Shown: positions 31,202-39,726, counted from the first letter of the stretch. The stretch is 64,000 nt of DNA from Pseudarthrobacter sp. L1SW (GCF_020809045.1 NZ_CP078079.1:2108001-2172000); one strand, 5' to 3'. A program made the numbers and translations. The notes: generated by a model not told the origin, from the letters alone.

Positions 31202-32038
31202 TCAGGAGGCCGCGCGCGCGGTGTCCTCCGCTGCCAGCGCCAGCGCCTCGTCCAGTACCTTCCCGAAGTTCGCCGCGTCGTGGGCAAAGCGGCCAAGGAA
31301 GAGCCCCGACGCCCCGTGGAGCCGGGGCAGGAGCCCGGGCTTCGCCGACCCGCCGTAAATGATTGGCAAGCCACCCGGCGGCCCGCCCGGTTCGGCGGCT
31401 TCCGCATCCAGCAGTGTGCGCAGGGACCGGAGGACGGCGGAAATGTATTCCGCCGCGGCCGGTTCTGCTGCCCCGATGGCCCAGACAGGTTCGTAGGCCA
31501 CGATGAGCCGGGATGCCAGGCTCCAGTCACCGCCCACGGCGCCATGGATCTGGCGGTGGACAAAGGCGGCCGCAGCCATTGGTTCTTTTGACCCGTCCGG
31601 GGCTTCCTCCCCCACGCACAGCAGGGGCGTGATGCCCGCGTTGTCCGCGGCGCGGACCTTGCGGGCGATAACGGCGTTGTCCTCGCCGAAATGGCGCCGC
31701 CGCTCGGCGTGCCCGATCTCCACGAGGCCCACGCCCAGCTCTCCCAGGAGCGATGGCGACACCTCCCCTGTCCACGGTCCGTCCGCCCAGCCGCAGTTCT
31801 GGGCGCCGAGAAGGACGGCAGTCCCGTCGAGGATCCGGCTTGCGGCGGGCAATACCGGGAAGCTGGGGACCACAAACGGGACCACCCGTCCGGCCGCAAG
31901 GGCCGGACGGGTGTCCACTTCGTGCCGAATGCGGGCCAGCCACTCAAGGGAGTCGGCGTACCCCAGGTACATTTTGGTGCTGACGCCGACGTACACGGGC
32001 TCCGAGCCCTGCCGGCCGGCTGTGCTGCATTCAGGCAT
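31202..32038 (-). CDS. Triosephosphate isomerase-like sugar-phosphate isomerase
   Basis: 278 residues of TIM-barrel TPI family. Catalytic equivalents are Lys22 (STKMYLG), His110 (VEIGHAERR) and Glu183 (AYEPVWAIG), with the phosphate loop IIYGGSAKP. The Asn normally two residues before the catalytic Lys is replaced by Ser, and the protein is longer than housekeeping TpiA. Both fit the second TPI-type enzymes in polyol operons (such as EryH of the Brucella erythritol pathway). It is the last gene of the minus-strand catabolic operon. Isomerisation of a tetrulose phosphate is the likely role; plain TPI activity is the alternative. Confidence 0.85.
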   Translation of the reverse strand: MPECSTAGRQGSEPVYVGVSTKMYLGYADSLEWLARIRHEVDTRPALAAGRVVPFVVPSFPVLPAASRILDGTAVLLGAQNCGWADGPWTGEVSPSLLGELGVGLVEIGHAERRRHFGEDNAVIARKVRAADNAGITPLLCVGEEAPDGSKEPMAAAAFVHRQIHGAVGGDWSLASRLIVAYEPVWAIGAAEPAAAEYISAVLRSLRTLLDAEAAEPGGPPGGLPIIYGGSAKPGLLPRLHGASGLFLGRFAHDAANFGKVLDEALALAAEDTARAAS

Positions 32039-32047
32039 GGGATTCGA

Positions 32048-33400
32048 TCACTTGTGGTCGAGCAGGTCGTCCGCCTTGTTGCGGAACCGCTTGGTGGCGT
32101 ACATCATGATGGCGGCCAGGAATGGCAGGACGCCCAGCGCGTAGACCCCCATGGTGCCGGTGTCCGATGCCGTGACCTGGTTGACCGTGGTGCGCAGGAT
32201 CGGTGCCACGAAGCCGCCCAGGTTTCCGAGTGAGTTGATCAGGCCGATGCCTGCGGCGGCTGCCGTTCCGGTGAGGAAGGCCGTGGGGTAGGACCAGGCG
32301 ATGGGGCCGATGGACAGGAAGCTGCACACTGCAAGGGTGATGAAGAGGATGCCCAGGGCCGGAAGGTGGTTGGCGCCCGCCCAGGCGGAGCCGAAGATGC
32401 ACAGGCCGGTGGAGAGGAACAAGCCGGTGCCCCAGACGCGGCGGCGGACGATGGTGTTGGCTGCCCTGCCGATGAAGTAGCAGGCGAAGATGCCGAAGAA
32501 CCACGGGATCGCTGCCAGCAGGCCCACCATCAGGCCAACCTTCTGGCCCGTCAGCTGGGACACCTGCTGCGGCAGGTAGAACGTCACGCCGTACACAGCC
32601 ACCTGGAGGCAGAAGTAGATGACCGTGAAGTACCAGACCTTGCGGTTCTTCATGGCCGCGAGGACGCCGCGGGGGCCGGTTTCTTCCTTGACGGTGTCCT
32701 CCAGCGCCATGACATCCAGCAGGGCCTGCTTTTCGCCGGGGTTCAGGAACTTGGCGTCCTGCGGGCTGTTGATCAGGAAGAAGTAGGCGGCGATGCCGGC
32801 GACAACGGCCAGCATGCCTTCAACGAAGAACATGACCTGCCAGCCGGCCACGCCGGGGACCTGGTCGCCGATGTTGATCAGCCAGCCGGACAATGGAGCA
32901 CCCATCATCTGGGAGAACGGCTGCGCCAGGTAGAAGATGGCGAACATCTTCACGCGCACCTTGTTGGGGAACCAGGCAGCAAGGAACATAATGACGCCCG
33001 GGAACAGGCCTGCTTCGGTCACACCCAGCAGGAAGCGCAGGATGATGAAGGAAGTCTCGCCCTGGACGAAGGCGAAGCAGGCGGACACGATGCCCCAGGT
33101 GATGGCGATGCGGGCCAGCCACACCTTGGCACCGAACTTGGTCAGGAGCAGGTTGCTGGGGATCTCGAACAGTGCGTAGCCGATGAAGAAGATACCGGCG
33201 CCAAGGGCGTAGGCCCCAGCGGTGACCCCGCGGTCCACCCCGAGCGCTGCCTCGGCGAAGCCCACGTTGGTCCGGTCCAGGAACGCGACGATGTACAGGA
33301 TGACGAGCATCGGCATGAGCCGGAAGGAGGCCTTGGAGATCGCCGATTTAAGGACCGGCGAGTCCAGGAGCTCCTTGGTGGATGCAGCTGTTAGGGACAT
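32048..33400 (-). CDS. MFS transporter, anion:cation symporter (ACS)-like
   Basis: About 450 residues with 12 predicted membrane helices. The early motif FLDRTNVGFAEAALG and FFIGYALFEIPSNLLLTKFGAK, then FLLGVTEAGLFPGVIMFLAAWF, are typical of the ACS branch that imports organic anions such as tartrate, galactonate or other sugar acids. I place the start at the ATG at 33400, with GAGGAG five bases upstream, rather than the adjoining TTG at 33403. It lies between the small membrane peptide and the TPI-like gene and is the only transporter in the operon, so it most likely imports the substrate. Confidence 0.9.
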   Translation of the reverse strand: MSLTAASTKELLDSPVLKSAISKASFRLMPMLVILYIVAFLDRTNVGFAEAALGVDRGVTAGAYALGAGIFFIGYALFEIPSNLLLTKFGAKVWLARIAITWGIVSACFAFVQGETSFIILRFLLGVTEAGLFPGVIMFLAAWFPNKVRVKMFAIFYLAQPFSQMMGAPLSGWLINIGDQVPGVAGWQVMFFVEGMLAVVAGIAAYFFLINSPQDAKFLNPGEKQALLDVMALEDTVKEETGPRGVLAAMKNRKVWYFTVIYFCLQVAVYGVTFYLPQQVSQLTGQKVGLMVGLLAAIPWFFGIFACYFIGRAANTIVRRRVWGTGLFLSTGLCIFGSAWAGANHLPALGILFITLAVCSFLSIGPIAWSYPTAFLTGTAAAAGIGLINSLGNLGGFVAPILRTTVNQVTASDTGTMGVYALGVLPFLAAIMMYATKRFRNKADDLLDHK

Positions 33401-33457
33401 CAAAACTCCTCTTTGAGTATGTAAGCGTGGAAAATCCGTGCGCGGTGGCGCGCCCGG

Positions 33458-33550
33458 TTACAGCGGGAAGGCGATGAGAACCACGCCCACCAGGCAGGCA
33501 AGCACGCCGATTGCCAGGTAGATCCGTCGTTCCTTGGTCCAGGCGCCCAT
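33458..33550 (-). CDS. Small single-helix membrane peptide (30 aa)
   Basis: A short coding sequence between the SDR and MFS genes reads MGAWTKERRIYLAIGVLACL, then VGVVLIAFPL and a stop. It has a positively charged N-terminus (KERR) followed by one hydrophobic helix of about 20 residues that runs to the C-terminus, predicted N-in. AAAGGA lies five bases before the ATG, and the start is only 12 bp after the SDR stop, so translation is likely. Small hydrophobic peptides beside transporters can stabilise or modulate them; here that is only an inference. I do not recognise a family. Confidence 0.7.
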   Translation of the reverse strand: MGAWTKERRIYLAIGVLACLVGVVLIAFPL

Positions 33551-33562
33551 GGGGGTCCTTTC

Positions 33563-34330
33563 CTAGTGCATGTAGAGGCCGCCGTCCACATTCAACGTCT
33601 GGCCGGAGATGTAGCCGGCGTCCTCGCTGATGAGGAAGGCGATGGCGGCTGCGACGTCGCGGGTGGATCCCACCCGGTTGACCACGAGGTCCCGGGTGAG
33701 TTCTTCCTTGCGTTCCTCGCTGAGGGTGCCGCCCATGATGTCGGTATCGATCGGGCCCGGGGAGATGGCGTTGACGGTAATGTCGTACTCCCCCAGTTCG
33801 CGGGCGGTGGAGCGGGTCAGTCCGATCACGCCTGCCTTCGCCACTGAGTAGGGCGTTTTGGAGAACGTTCCGCCGCCGCGCTGCGCGGACACCGAGGAGA
33901 TGTTGACGATCCGCCCGATCCGGTTCCTGGCCATGGACTCGGCGACGCGGCGCGTGGCGTAGTGGACGCCGTTCAGGTTGATGGCCAGCACGCGGTCCCA
34001 CTCGGCAGCGTCCAGGTCCAGGTAGGGGACAGGGGAGCTGACGCCGGCAATATTGGCCAGGGCCACCACCTGCGGCAGTTCGGCTTCGATGGAGTCGATG
34101 GCGGCACGGACGGACGCTTCGTCAGCAACGTTTGCACCGGCACCGTGGGTCTGCACGCCGTACTGGGCTGCGAGCTCCTTGGCGGTAGCCCTGCACAGGG
34201 CGTCGTCGAGATCGATGATGCCGATGTTCCAGCCCTGGGCCGCAAGGTAGTTGGCGGTAGCCCGGCCGATTCCGCGCTCGGAGACGGCCCCGGTGACGAT
34301 GGCCGTGCGTTGCTCGGGGAAAGCACTCAT
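33563..34330 (-). CDS. Short-chain dehydrogenase/reductase (SDR)
   Basis: 255 residues of classical SDR. The nucleotide-binding TGAVSERGIGR is at about residue 14, followed by NISSVSAQ (catalytic Ser region) and YSVAK (Tyr and Lys), then a C-terminal NVDGGLYMH. Likely NAD(P)-dependent oxidation of a hydroxyl group on a polyol or sugar acid in the first step of the operon's pathway. SDRs fill this role in tetritol pathways, but the substrate cannot be assigned. It lies 27 bp after the 3-hydroxyacyl-CoA-dehydrogenase-like gene. Confidence 0.9.
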   Translation of the reverse strand: MSAFPEQRTAIVTGAVSERGIGRATANYLAAQGWNIGIIDLDDALCRATAKELAAQYGVQTHGAGANVADEASVRAAIDSIEAELPQVVALANIAGVSSPVPYLDLDAAEWDRVLAINLNGVHYATRRVAESMARNRIGRIVNISSVSAQRGGGTFSKTPYSVAKAGVIGLTRSTARELGEYDITVNAISPGPIDTDIMGGTLSEERKEELTRDLVVNRVGSTRDVAAAIAFLISEDAGYISGQTLNVDGGLYMH

Positions 34331-34357
34331 GGTTGCTCCTGTGGGTGGGAGGAATGG

Positions 34358-35350
34358 TCAGCTGATGGGTGCCGGGCCGAGGTCTTCGAGGAGCTTCTGC
34401 ATGGCCACGTAGGCCTTGTTGCGGTAAGCGATAAGCTCGGGCGTGCGCTCGGCCGGGACATTGAGGAAGCCGGCGCCCGTCTTGGTGCCGAGCTTTCCGG
34501 CCTCCACCAGGTCGCTGAGGATCTTCGGCGTGGCAAACCTCTCCGGGAAGTCCGTCTGCAGGGACTTGTAGCAGAAGTTGTACACGTCCAGCCCTGCCAT
34601 GTCCGCGATGGCGAAGGGCCCAAAGAACGGCAGCCGGAAACCGAAAGTGGTGCGGACCAGGGTGTCCACGTCGTCCGCCGTGGCAATCCCCTGCTCCACC
34701 AGCTGCGCGGCTTCGTGGAACAGCGCATACTGCAGGCGGTTGAGCACGAAGCCGGTGACGTCCTTGACCACGGCCGTCTGTTTGCCGGCGGCGTGGACCA
34801 GTTCCTGGACCGCGCCAACGGTGGAGGGGGCGGTGCCTGCATGGGGGATGATTTCCACCCCGGGGATGAACGGTGACGGGTTGGAGAAGTGCACGCCCAG
34901 GAACCGCTCCGGGTTGATGACCGGCCCGGAGAGTTCGGCGATGGAAATAGTGGAGGTGTTGGAGCCGATGATGGCGTCCGGCCTTGCCGCTGCGCTGATC
35001 CGCGCCAGCGTCTGGTGCTTGATGGCGATGACCTCGGGGACGGCTTCTTCGATGAAGTCGGCGTCCGCCACAGCTTCCTCGATGTCCTTGGCGGCCCAGA
35101 GGTTCTGCTTCAGGATTTCGGTGGAGCCGGCCGGGAAAAGGCCGTCGGCAACGAACTGGTCCGATTCGGCCAGCAGGCGGTCGTAGTTGCTCTGAGCCAC
35201 TTCGGCGGACACGTCCGCAAGTGCCACGCGCGCTCCGCCGAGCGCCAGGACCTGGGCGATGCCGCCGCCCATGTAGCCGGAGCCGACGACGGCGATCTTC
35301 CGTGCGCTGTTGGCGTCCGTTGGAGTCGGGGTGCTTGTACTTTCGGTCAT
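34358..35350 (-). CDS. 3-hydroxyacyl-CoA dehydrogenase-like NAD-dependent oxidoreductase
   Basis: 330 residues. The N-terminal Rossmann domain has VVGSGYMGGGIAQVLALGG, SNTSTISIAEL and GVHFSNPSPFIPGVEI; the C-terminal domain has KDVTGFVLNRLQYALFHEA. This is the fold of 3-hydroxybutyryl-CoA dehydrogenase and of L-gulonate 3-dehydrogenase. In this carbohydrate setting, oxidation of the C3 hydroxyl of a sugar acid is more likely than beta-oxidation. It starts 2 bp after the RpiB-like stop. Confidence 0.85.
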   Translation of the reverse strand: MTESTSTPTPTDANSARKIAVVGSGYMGGGIAQVLALGGARVALADVSAEVAQSNYDRLLAESDQFVADGLFPAGSTEILKQNLWAAKDIEEAVADADFIEEAVPEVIAIKHQTLARISAAARPDAIIGSNTSTISIAELSGPVINPERFLGVHFSNPSPFIPGVEIIPHAGTAPSTVGAVQELVHAAGKQTAVVKDVTGFVLNRLQYALFHEAAQLVEQGIATADDVDTLVRTTFGFRLPFFGPFAIADMAGLDVYNFCYKSLQTDFPERFATPKILSDLVEAGKLGTKTGAGFLNVPAERTPELIAYRNKAYVAMQKLLEDLGPAPIS

Positions 35351-35352
35351 TG

Positions 35353-35871
35353 TCAGACTGCCTTCGTGTAGTCGGGCTCGTAGGAGCAGATGGCATCCAC
35401 CTTGGCGGCGGAGGCTGAAGTTTCATCGAAGCGGTAGTCGAGCCATTCGCCCACCAGCTTCTTGGCCAGTTCGAGGCCGATGACGCGCTGGCCCATTGTG
35501 AGGACCTGGGCGTTGTTGCTCAGGACCGAACGTTCCACGGAGTAGCCGTCGTGGGCCGTGACTGCGCGGATGCCGGGGACCTTGTTGGCCGCGATTGCCA
35601 CACCCAGCCCCGTGCCGCAGATCAGCAGGGCGCGGTCGGCCTCCCCCTCGGCCACTTTGCGGGCGGCGTCCACGGCAACGTGCGGGTACGCGGTCGAGTC
35701 GTTCGCGCCTACCCCAATATCGACGACGGACGCCACGCGGCTGTCTGCCTCGAGCAGGGCCTTCAAGGCGTTCTTGTACTCGACGCCGGCTTCATCGTTG
35801 CCGATGACAATGCGCCATCCTGCCGCCGCGCCTTGCCCCGGGTCCTGCGTGGTGGTCTGTCCTGCGCTCAT
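35353..35871 (-). CDS. RpiB/LacAB-family sugar-phosphate isomerase
   Basis: 172 residues. The signature [20 protein letters not shown] carries the catalytic Cys and phosphate loop; the N-terminal GNDEAG replaces the GSDHAG common in ribose-5-phosphate isomerase B. In tetritol pathways an RpiB homologue (EryI or DerI) turns tetrulose 4-phosphate into D-erythrose 4-phosphate. The setting supports a role like that rather than ribose 5-phosphate, but it is not proven. The ATG lies in a 4-bp overlap with the kinase gene. Confidence 0.87.
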   Translation of the reverse strand: MSAGQTTTQDPGQGAAAGWRIVIGNDEAGVEYKNALKALLEADSRVASVVDIGVGANDSTAYPHVAVDAARKVAEGEADRALLICGTGLGVAIAANKVPGIRAVTAHDGYSVERSVLSNNAQVLTMGQRVIGLELAKKLVGEWLDYRFDETSASAAKVDAICSYEPDYTKAV

Positions 35872-37646
35872 TCTTGTGCTCCATTTCCGGCCGCGGAAGC
35901 GGCCAGCCGGGAATCGGTCAGTGGGTTGTCTGCTGCGCCGGAGTCGGCATAGCGTGAGATCCGGGCGGCGATGAGGCCGAAGGAAACAGCACCCGGATCC
36001 GGATGCCCCAGGCTCTTCTCGGCGAGGGGCCGGGCACGGCCCTTGAGCGGCCGGAGGGAAGCAGTGGCGTCGGCCGCCTCCTGGGCAGCCACCGCAGCCG
36101 CCGCAAGCGCGCCCCTTACTTCCGTGCCGCCGTCGAACGCTGACCGGAAAGCTTCCTTGAAGGGAAGCAGCGCGTCCACCATGGTCTTGTCCCCCGGCTC
36201 AGCCCGGCCCAGTTCGGTGATGGCGTCGACGAACGCGCTAACGGCGGCGGCCGCGTCGGCGCCGCGGTAGGAGTCCTTGTTGCCGAGCGCGAGCCCCGCC
36301 GCAATCACGGCCGATCCCCACAAGGCCCCGGAGGTACCGCCGGCGCGCTCGCTCCAGGCCTCCCCCGCCGCCGTCAAGACGCGCTCCACGGAAGCTCCGG
36401 CAGCTGCGGCTTCAGCTGCGGCCGCCGCTGCGGCGTCCACGCCGCGGCGCATGCCGATGCCGTGGTCGCCGTCGCCGGCAATCGCGTCCAGCCTGCCAAG
36501 TTCCTCTTCATGGTCGACGACGACGGCCTGCACCTGTGCGAGCACGTCGGTTGCCAGCCGGCCCATGGCAGCCGCTGCCGCCGTCGCGTCTTCCACGTCG
36601 CGGGCAGCCTCATCCTCGGCTGCGGCGAGGTGCCTGCGGGCACGCGGCGCCAGGTTTCCCTTCCGGAAGGCGGGGGTGTCGGCCGGCGCGGCCCAGTACC
36701 GCTCCAGCTCGTCGTCCAGCCAGAGCAGTGTGAGGGAGAGCCCGGACATGTCCAGGCTGGTGACCAGTTCGCCGCACTCGGGCTCTACCACGGCCAGGCC
36801 GGCGGCTCCGAGGAGCTTCTCGATCTTGCCGTAGAGCAGGAACAGTTCCTCGTATTTCACGGTGCCCAGGCCGTTGACGATGGCAACCACCCGGTTTCCT
36901 GCGTCGTCAGGTTTGTCCGTCAGCAGCCTGGAGACGAGGAGTTCGGCGAGCTCCGACGCCGTGGGCATGGGGTGCTCGGAGATGCCCGGTTCGCCGTGGA
37001 TCCCCAGGCCCAGCGACATCTGGCCCTCGGGAACGTGGAACAGCGGCTCCTCCGCGCCGGGCAGCGTGCAGCCGTCAAAGGCCACGCCCAGCGAACGGGT
37101 GCGGTAGTTGGTCCGGATGGCAAGCCGTTCGACCGCGTCAAGGTCCAGTCCCGCTTCGGCGGCGGCGCCGGCGATCTTGAAGACCGTGAGGTCGCCGGCG
37201 ATGCCGCGGCGCTTCTCGATCTGGTCCAGCGGCGCACTTGCGATGTCGTCCGTGACAAGGACGGTGCGGGTCTCGATGCCCTCGGCATTAAGGCGGAGCT
37301 GGGCCTGCCCGAAGTGGAGCACGTCCCCGGCGTAGTTGCCGTAGCTCAGCAGGACGCCGCCGCCGGCGTTCGCGGCCTTGGCCACCCGGTAAACCTGTCC
37401 GGCGGCCGGAGAAGCGAACATGTTGCCGCAGGCGGCGCCGGCGGCAAGGCCCGGTCCCACCAGCCCGGCGAAGGCCGGGTAGTGGCCGGAGCCGCCGCCC
37501 ACCACCAGGGCGACCTGGCCTGCAGGCATCTCAGTGGAGCGGACCACGCCGCCGTCCACCCGGGCCACGTACCCGCGGTTGGCTGCGGCAAAGCCGTCCA
37601 GCGCCTCATCCGCGAAGTCTGCGGGATTGTCGAAGATCTGGGTCAT
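35868..37646 (-). CDS. Dihydroxyacetone kinase-family protein (DhaK–DhaL fusion)
   Basis: 592 residues, ATP-dependent single-chain type. The DhaK domain (about 1–330) has [20 protein letters not shown] and [11 protein letters not shown], whose His217 corresponds to the residue that binds the ketone covalently. The DhaL domain (about 360–575) has [15 protein letters not shown] with the Asp residues that hold Mg-ATP. Substrate could be dihydroxyacetone or a tetrulose such as erythrulose, as for mycobacterial tetritol kinases of this family. GAGGAA five bases before the ATG is a good ribosome-binding site. It follows the epimerase gene by 55 bp. Confidence 0.93.
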   Translation of the reverse strand: MTQIFDNPADFADEALDGFAAANRGYVARVDGGVVRSTEMPAGQVALVVGGGSGHYPAFAGLVGPGLAAGAACGNMFASPAAGQVYRVAKAANAGGGVLLSYGNYAGDVLHFGQAQLRLNAEGIETRTVLVTDDIASAPLDQIEKRRGIAGDLTVFKIAGAAAEAGLDLDAVERLAIRTNYRTRSLGVAFDGCTLPGAEEPLFHVPEGQMSLGLGIHGEPGISEHPMPTASELAELLVSRLLTDKPDDAGNRVVAIVNGLGTVKYEELFLLYGKIEKLLGAAGLAVVEPECGELVTSLDMSGLSLTLLWLDDELERYWAAPADTPAFRKGNLAPRARRHLAAAEDEAARDVEDATAAAAAMGRLATDVLAQVQAVVVDHEEELGRLDAIAGDGDHGIGMRRGVDAAAAAAAEAAAAGASVERVLTAAGEAWSERAGGTSGALWGSAVIAAGLALGNKDSYRGADAAAAVSAFVDAITELGRAEPGDKTMVDALLPFKEAFRSAFDGGTEVRGALAAAAVAAQEAADATASLRPLKGRARPLAEKSLGHPDPGAVSFGLIAARISRYADSGAADNPLTDSRLAASAAGNGAQE

Positions 37647-37701
37647 GGTTTCCTCATTGAATCCGTAAAAGGAATGGCTTGGGTGTGGAAGCCGGCTGCA
37701 G

Positions 37702-38706
37702 TCAGACGCTGGTGAGCTGAACCGCGGACGGCTGCTGGCGCCCCTGGGCCACCTGGCTTGTACCCAGCGCGTATCCGTCGGTCTTGGGGAGGACGTGGCG
37801 GCGGAGGTACGCCTGGTTGCTGGCGGTTACGCTCAGCCCGTCGCCCCCGTAGTGCTCGGTGCAGAGAATTCCCTGGAAGCCCACGGACAGTGCCACCTTG
37901 AACGCCTCGCGGTAGTTGATGAGGCCGCTTTCCATCGGTGCCGGCATGGCGACGTACATGTCGCGGGCCTTGTCCTCGTCCCGGATGTAGTTCTTCATGT
38001 GCCAGTAGTTGGAGTACGGCAGGGTCTTGGCCACCATCTCGCGCCAGTCCTCGATGGGCCGGTGCAGCCGGATGAGGTTGCCGAGGTCCGGGTTGAGGCC
38101 GACGTTGGCCAGTCCGATGTCCTGGACCAGCTTCACGGAGGAGTCGGCCGTGCCCAGGTACGTGTCTTCGTACATTTCCAGGGACAGCAGGACGCCGACC
38201 TCGGCTGCGTGGCGGCCCAGTTCGCGGAGTCGCGTCACTGCGTTGTTCCAGGCTTCCTTGTTTCCTTCCGGGTCCTTGTAGCCATCCACCGTCCAGAACC
38301 ACAGGTGCTTCTGCTGCTCTGCCGTGATGGCCTGGTGGAGCCCGAAGGAGACGACCTCGCAGCCCAGCGCTGCTGCGGCGTCAATGGTCCGGTGGCTGTA
38401 GGCAAGGTTTTCTTCCCACTTGCCTTCCTCGATGACGCTGCGGCGGATGGCCGAAATGACCGGGACACCGATTCCAACAGCGTCCGCGGTCTGCTTGAAC
38501 TCGGCCAGCCGCGACTGGCTCAGGTCGCCGGGACGCACCCAGCTGTCCGTGAGGTCGGCATTGGCGAAACCGGCTTCCTTCACCTCGGACAGGACGTCCG
38601 CCCACACGGAGGGTTCGGCGTCATTCACGTGGACTCCCCGGGCGTCTGTTCCCGGAAACTGCAGCAAGGCTGCGGTGATGGGCCAGTTGTCGGCTGTGTA
38701 CGCCAT
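37702..38706 (-). CDS. Sugar phosphate isomerase/epimerase (AP-endonuclease-like TIM barrel)
   Basis: 334 residues, xylose-isomerase-like TIM barrel with candidate metal ligands in LLSLEMYEDTYLG, GLNPDLGNLIRLH, HMKNYIRD and LCTEHYGGDGLS. Such enzymes isomerise or epimerise keto sugars or their phosphates, including tetrulose phosphates in the erythritol pathway. It is the first gene of the operon. AAGGGAG lies seven bases before the ATG, and a CCTATAGG operator-like palindrome and a TTGACA box lie upstream. Confidence 0.87.
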   Translation of the reverse strand: MAYTADNWPITAALLQFPGTDARGVHVNDAEPSVWADVLSEVKEAGFANADLTDSWVRPGDLSQSRLAEFKQTADAVGIGVPVISAIRRSVIEEGKWEENLAYSHRTIDAAAALGCEVVSFGLHQAITAEQQKHLWFWTVDGYKDPEGNKEAWNNAVTRLRELGRHAAEVGVLLSLEMYEDTYLGTADSSVKLVQDIGLANVGLNPDLGNLIRLHRPIEDWREMVAKTLPYSNYWHMKNYIRDEDKARDMYVAMPAPMESGLINYREAFKVALSVGFQGILCTEHYGGDGLSVTASNQAYLRRHVLPKTDGYALGTSQVAQGRQQPSAVQLTSV

Positions 38707-38733
38707 GGTGTAGCTCCCTTGCTAGATCATCTT

Positions 38734-38768
38734 TCCTATAGGATTTACGATGAAAGCGATGTTGTCAA
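38734..38768 (-). promoter_or_regulatory. Promoter and GntR operator of the catabolic operon
   Basis: TTGACA (38768–38763, minus strand) is a perfect -35. The palindrome TCCTATAGGA (38734–38743) lies about 19–20 bases downstream and overlaps the expected -10. The same CCTATAGG core precedes the GntR gene, so it is probably the repressor's binding site. Confidence 0.7.
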
Positions 38769-38790
38769 GCTCACACCCCCTCGACGTGCA

Positions 38791-38856
38791 CCCAACTAGG
38801 TAGCGCTAAGTGTCGTTTTGGGGGGTCAAAACGACACTTAGCGCTACCTACTTGGG
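38791..38856. repeat. Long near-perfect hairpin between the operon and its regulator
   Basis: Two 30-base arms (38791–38820 and 38827–38856) pair with a single mismatch (38796/38851) around a 6-base loop, GGGGGT. Each arm contains the palindrome TAGCGCTA and the core AAGTGTCGTTTTG. It is not followed by a T-run. It may be a dispersed intergenic palindromic element, a terminator for the GntR gene, or a fold that separates the two units. Confidence 0.85.
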
Positions 38857-38869
38857 CGGGAGGGCTGGA

Positions 38870-39595
38870 CTACCCGGCCGCGGCGTCAGCCATGGCACGC
38901 GCGCGGACGTGCCGGATATGCTCGGCCATTGCAGCCTCCGCCTCGCCGGCGTTGCCCGATGAGAGCGCCTTGAGGACAGCCTGGTGCTCGGCGATTGCAC
39001 TGTCGGCGTCGGTAATGCCCACTCCCCCGAAGAGCCTGAACCGCTGGATCTGGCCGCCCAGGGATGCATAGGCAGCTTCCATGAACTGATTGCCGGTGTG
39101 CCGGGCGATGAGCTGGTGAAAGCGCTCGTCCGCTTCCAGGTAGTCCTTGAACTCGGCGAAGGACGGACCCCTCGGAGCCGCTTTCAGGTCCTCCACGGCC
39201 CTTTCCAGCTCAGCAAGGCCATTCGGGCCGATGCGTTCGCAGGCGAGCTTCGCATTCACGGGCTCGATGGCCAACCGTGCCTCCATGAGCTCGGCAAAGT
39301 CCTCCCGTGTGAAGACCGGGGCCACCCGGTATCCCTTGAGGGCTACCCTCCGCACCATGCCCGTGTGCTCGAGCCGGGCCAGGGCCTCGCGGACGGGAGT
39401 GGGCGAAACGTCCAGCTCCCGGGCGGTGCCGTCGATGCTGACCACAGCGCCCGGGGCCAGCCGGCCGTCCATGAGGGAGGCCAGGAGTTCCGCGTAGACG
39501 TGGTCGGCAAGCACCTGGCGGCTGACGGCGCGGCCGGGCTGGCGGGCCTTGCCCATGTCCTGCCGGGGCTCGTTGTCCTCGGGGGCGTTTTGCAT
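38870..39595 (-). CDS. GntR-family (FCD) transcriptional regulator
   Basis: 241 residues. An N-terminal winged helix-turn-helix (ELDVSPTPVREALARLEHTG) is joined to an all-helical FCD ligand domain whose His and Asp residues may hold a metal (FHQLIARHTGN, AEHQAVLKAL, MAEHIRHVRA). It probably represses the catabolic operon and itself: CCTATAGG sites lie before both. No ribosome-binding site precedes the ATG; a TAGGAT -10 six bases before it suggests a leaderless mRNA. Confidence 0.88.
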   Translation of the reverse strand: MQNAPEDNEPRQDMGKARQPGRAVSRQVLADHVYAELLASLMDGRLAPGAVVSIDGTARELDVSPTPVREALARLEHTGMVRRVALKGYRVAPVFTREDFAELMEARLAIEPVNAKLACERIGPNGLAELERAVEDLKAAPRGPSFAEFKDYLEADERFHQLIARHTGNQFMEAAYASLGGQIQRFRLFGGVGITDADSAIAEHQAVLKALSSGNAGEAEAAMAEHIRHVRARAMADAAAG

Positions 39596-39600
39596 GTTCG

Positions 39601-39614
39601 AATCCTATAGGGTT
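39601..39614. promoter_or_regulatory. Autoregulatory operator overlapping the GntR promoter
   Basis: AATCCTATAGGGTT is a near-perfect palindrome with the same CCTATAGG core as the operon site. On the minus strand it contains TAGGAT, a TANNNT-type -10 ending six bases before the ATG. Confidence 0.65.
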
Positions 39615-39683
39615 TGCACGGTCCAGGACCTGCCGACGGGCCGCGGTTCCGAGGCACCGGGCGCAAGGGGAACCCGGACACCG

Positions 39684-39719
39684 GAAAGCCCCGCCCGGGC
39701 TGTGCCGGACGGGGCTTTC
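39684..39719 (-). terminator. Terminator after nusB
   Basis: GAAAGCCCCG (39684–39693) and CGGGGCTTTC (39710–39719) form a 10-bp stem just after the nusB stop, extended by ACACC/GGTGT beyond one bulged base. It separates the core nusB cluster from the GntR gene. Confidence 0.7.
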
Positions 39720-39726
39720 GGTGTGG

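Noticed and set aside
38791..38856. Two inverted copies considered as CRISPR repeats or IS terminal repeats
   Set aside because: Only two arms around a 6-base loop, no spacers, no transposase gene and no direct target duplication seen.
39590..39612. TTCGAATCC resembling a tRNA T-arm
   Set aside because: No acceptor, D-arm or anticodon stem is found around it; the match is explained by the operator-like palindrome and the GntR start.
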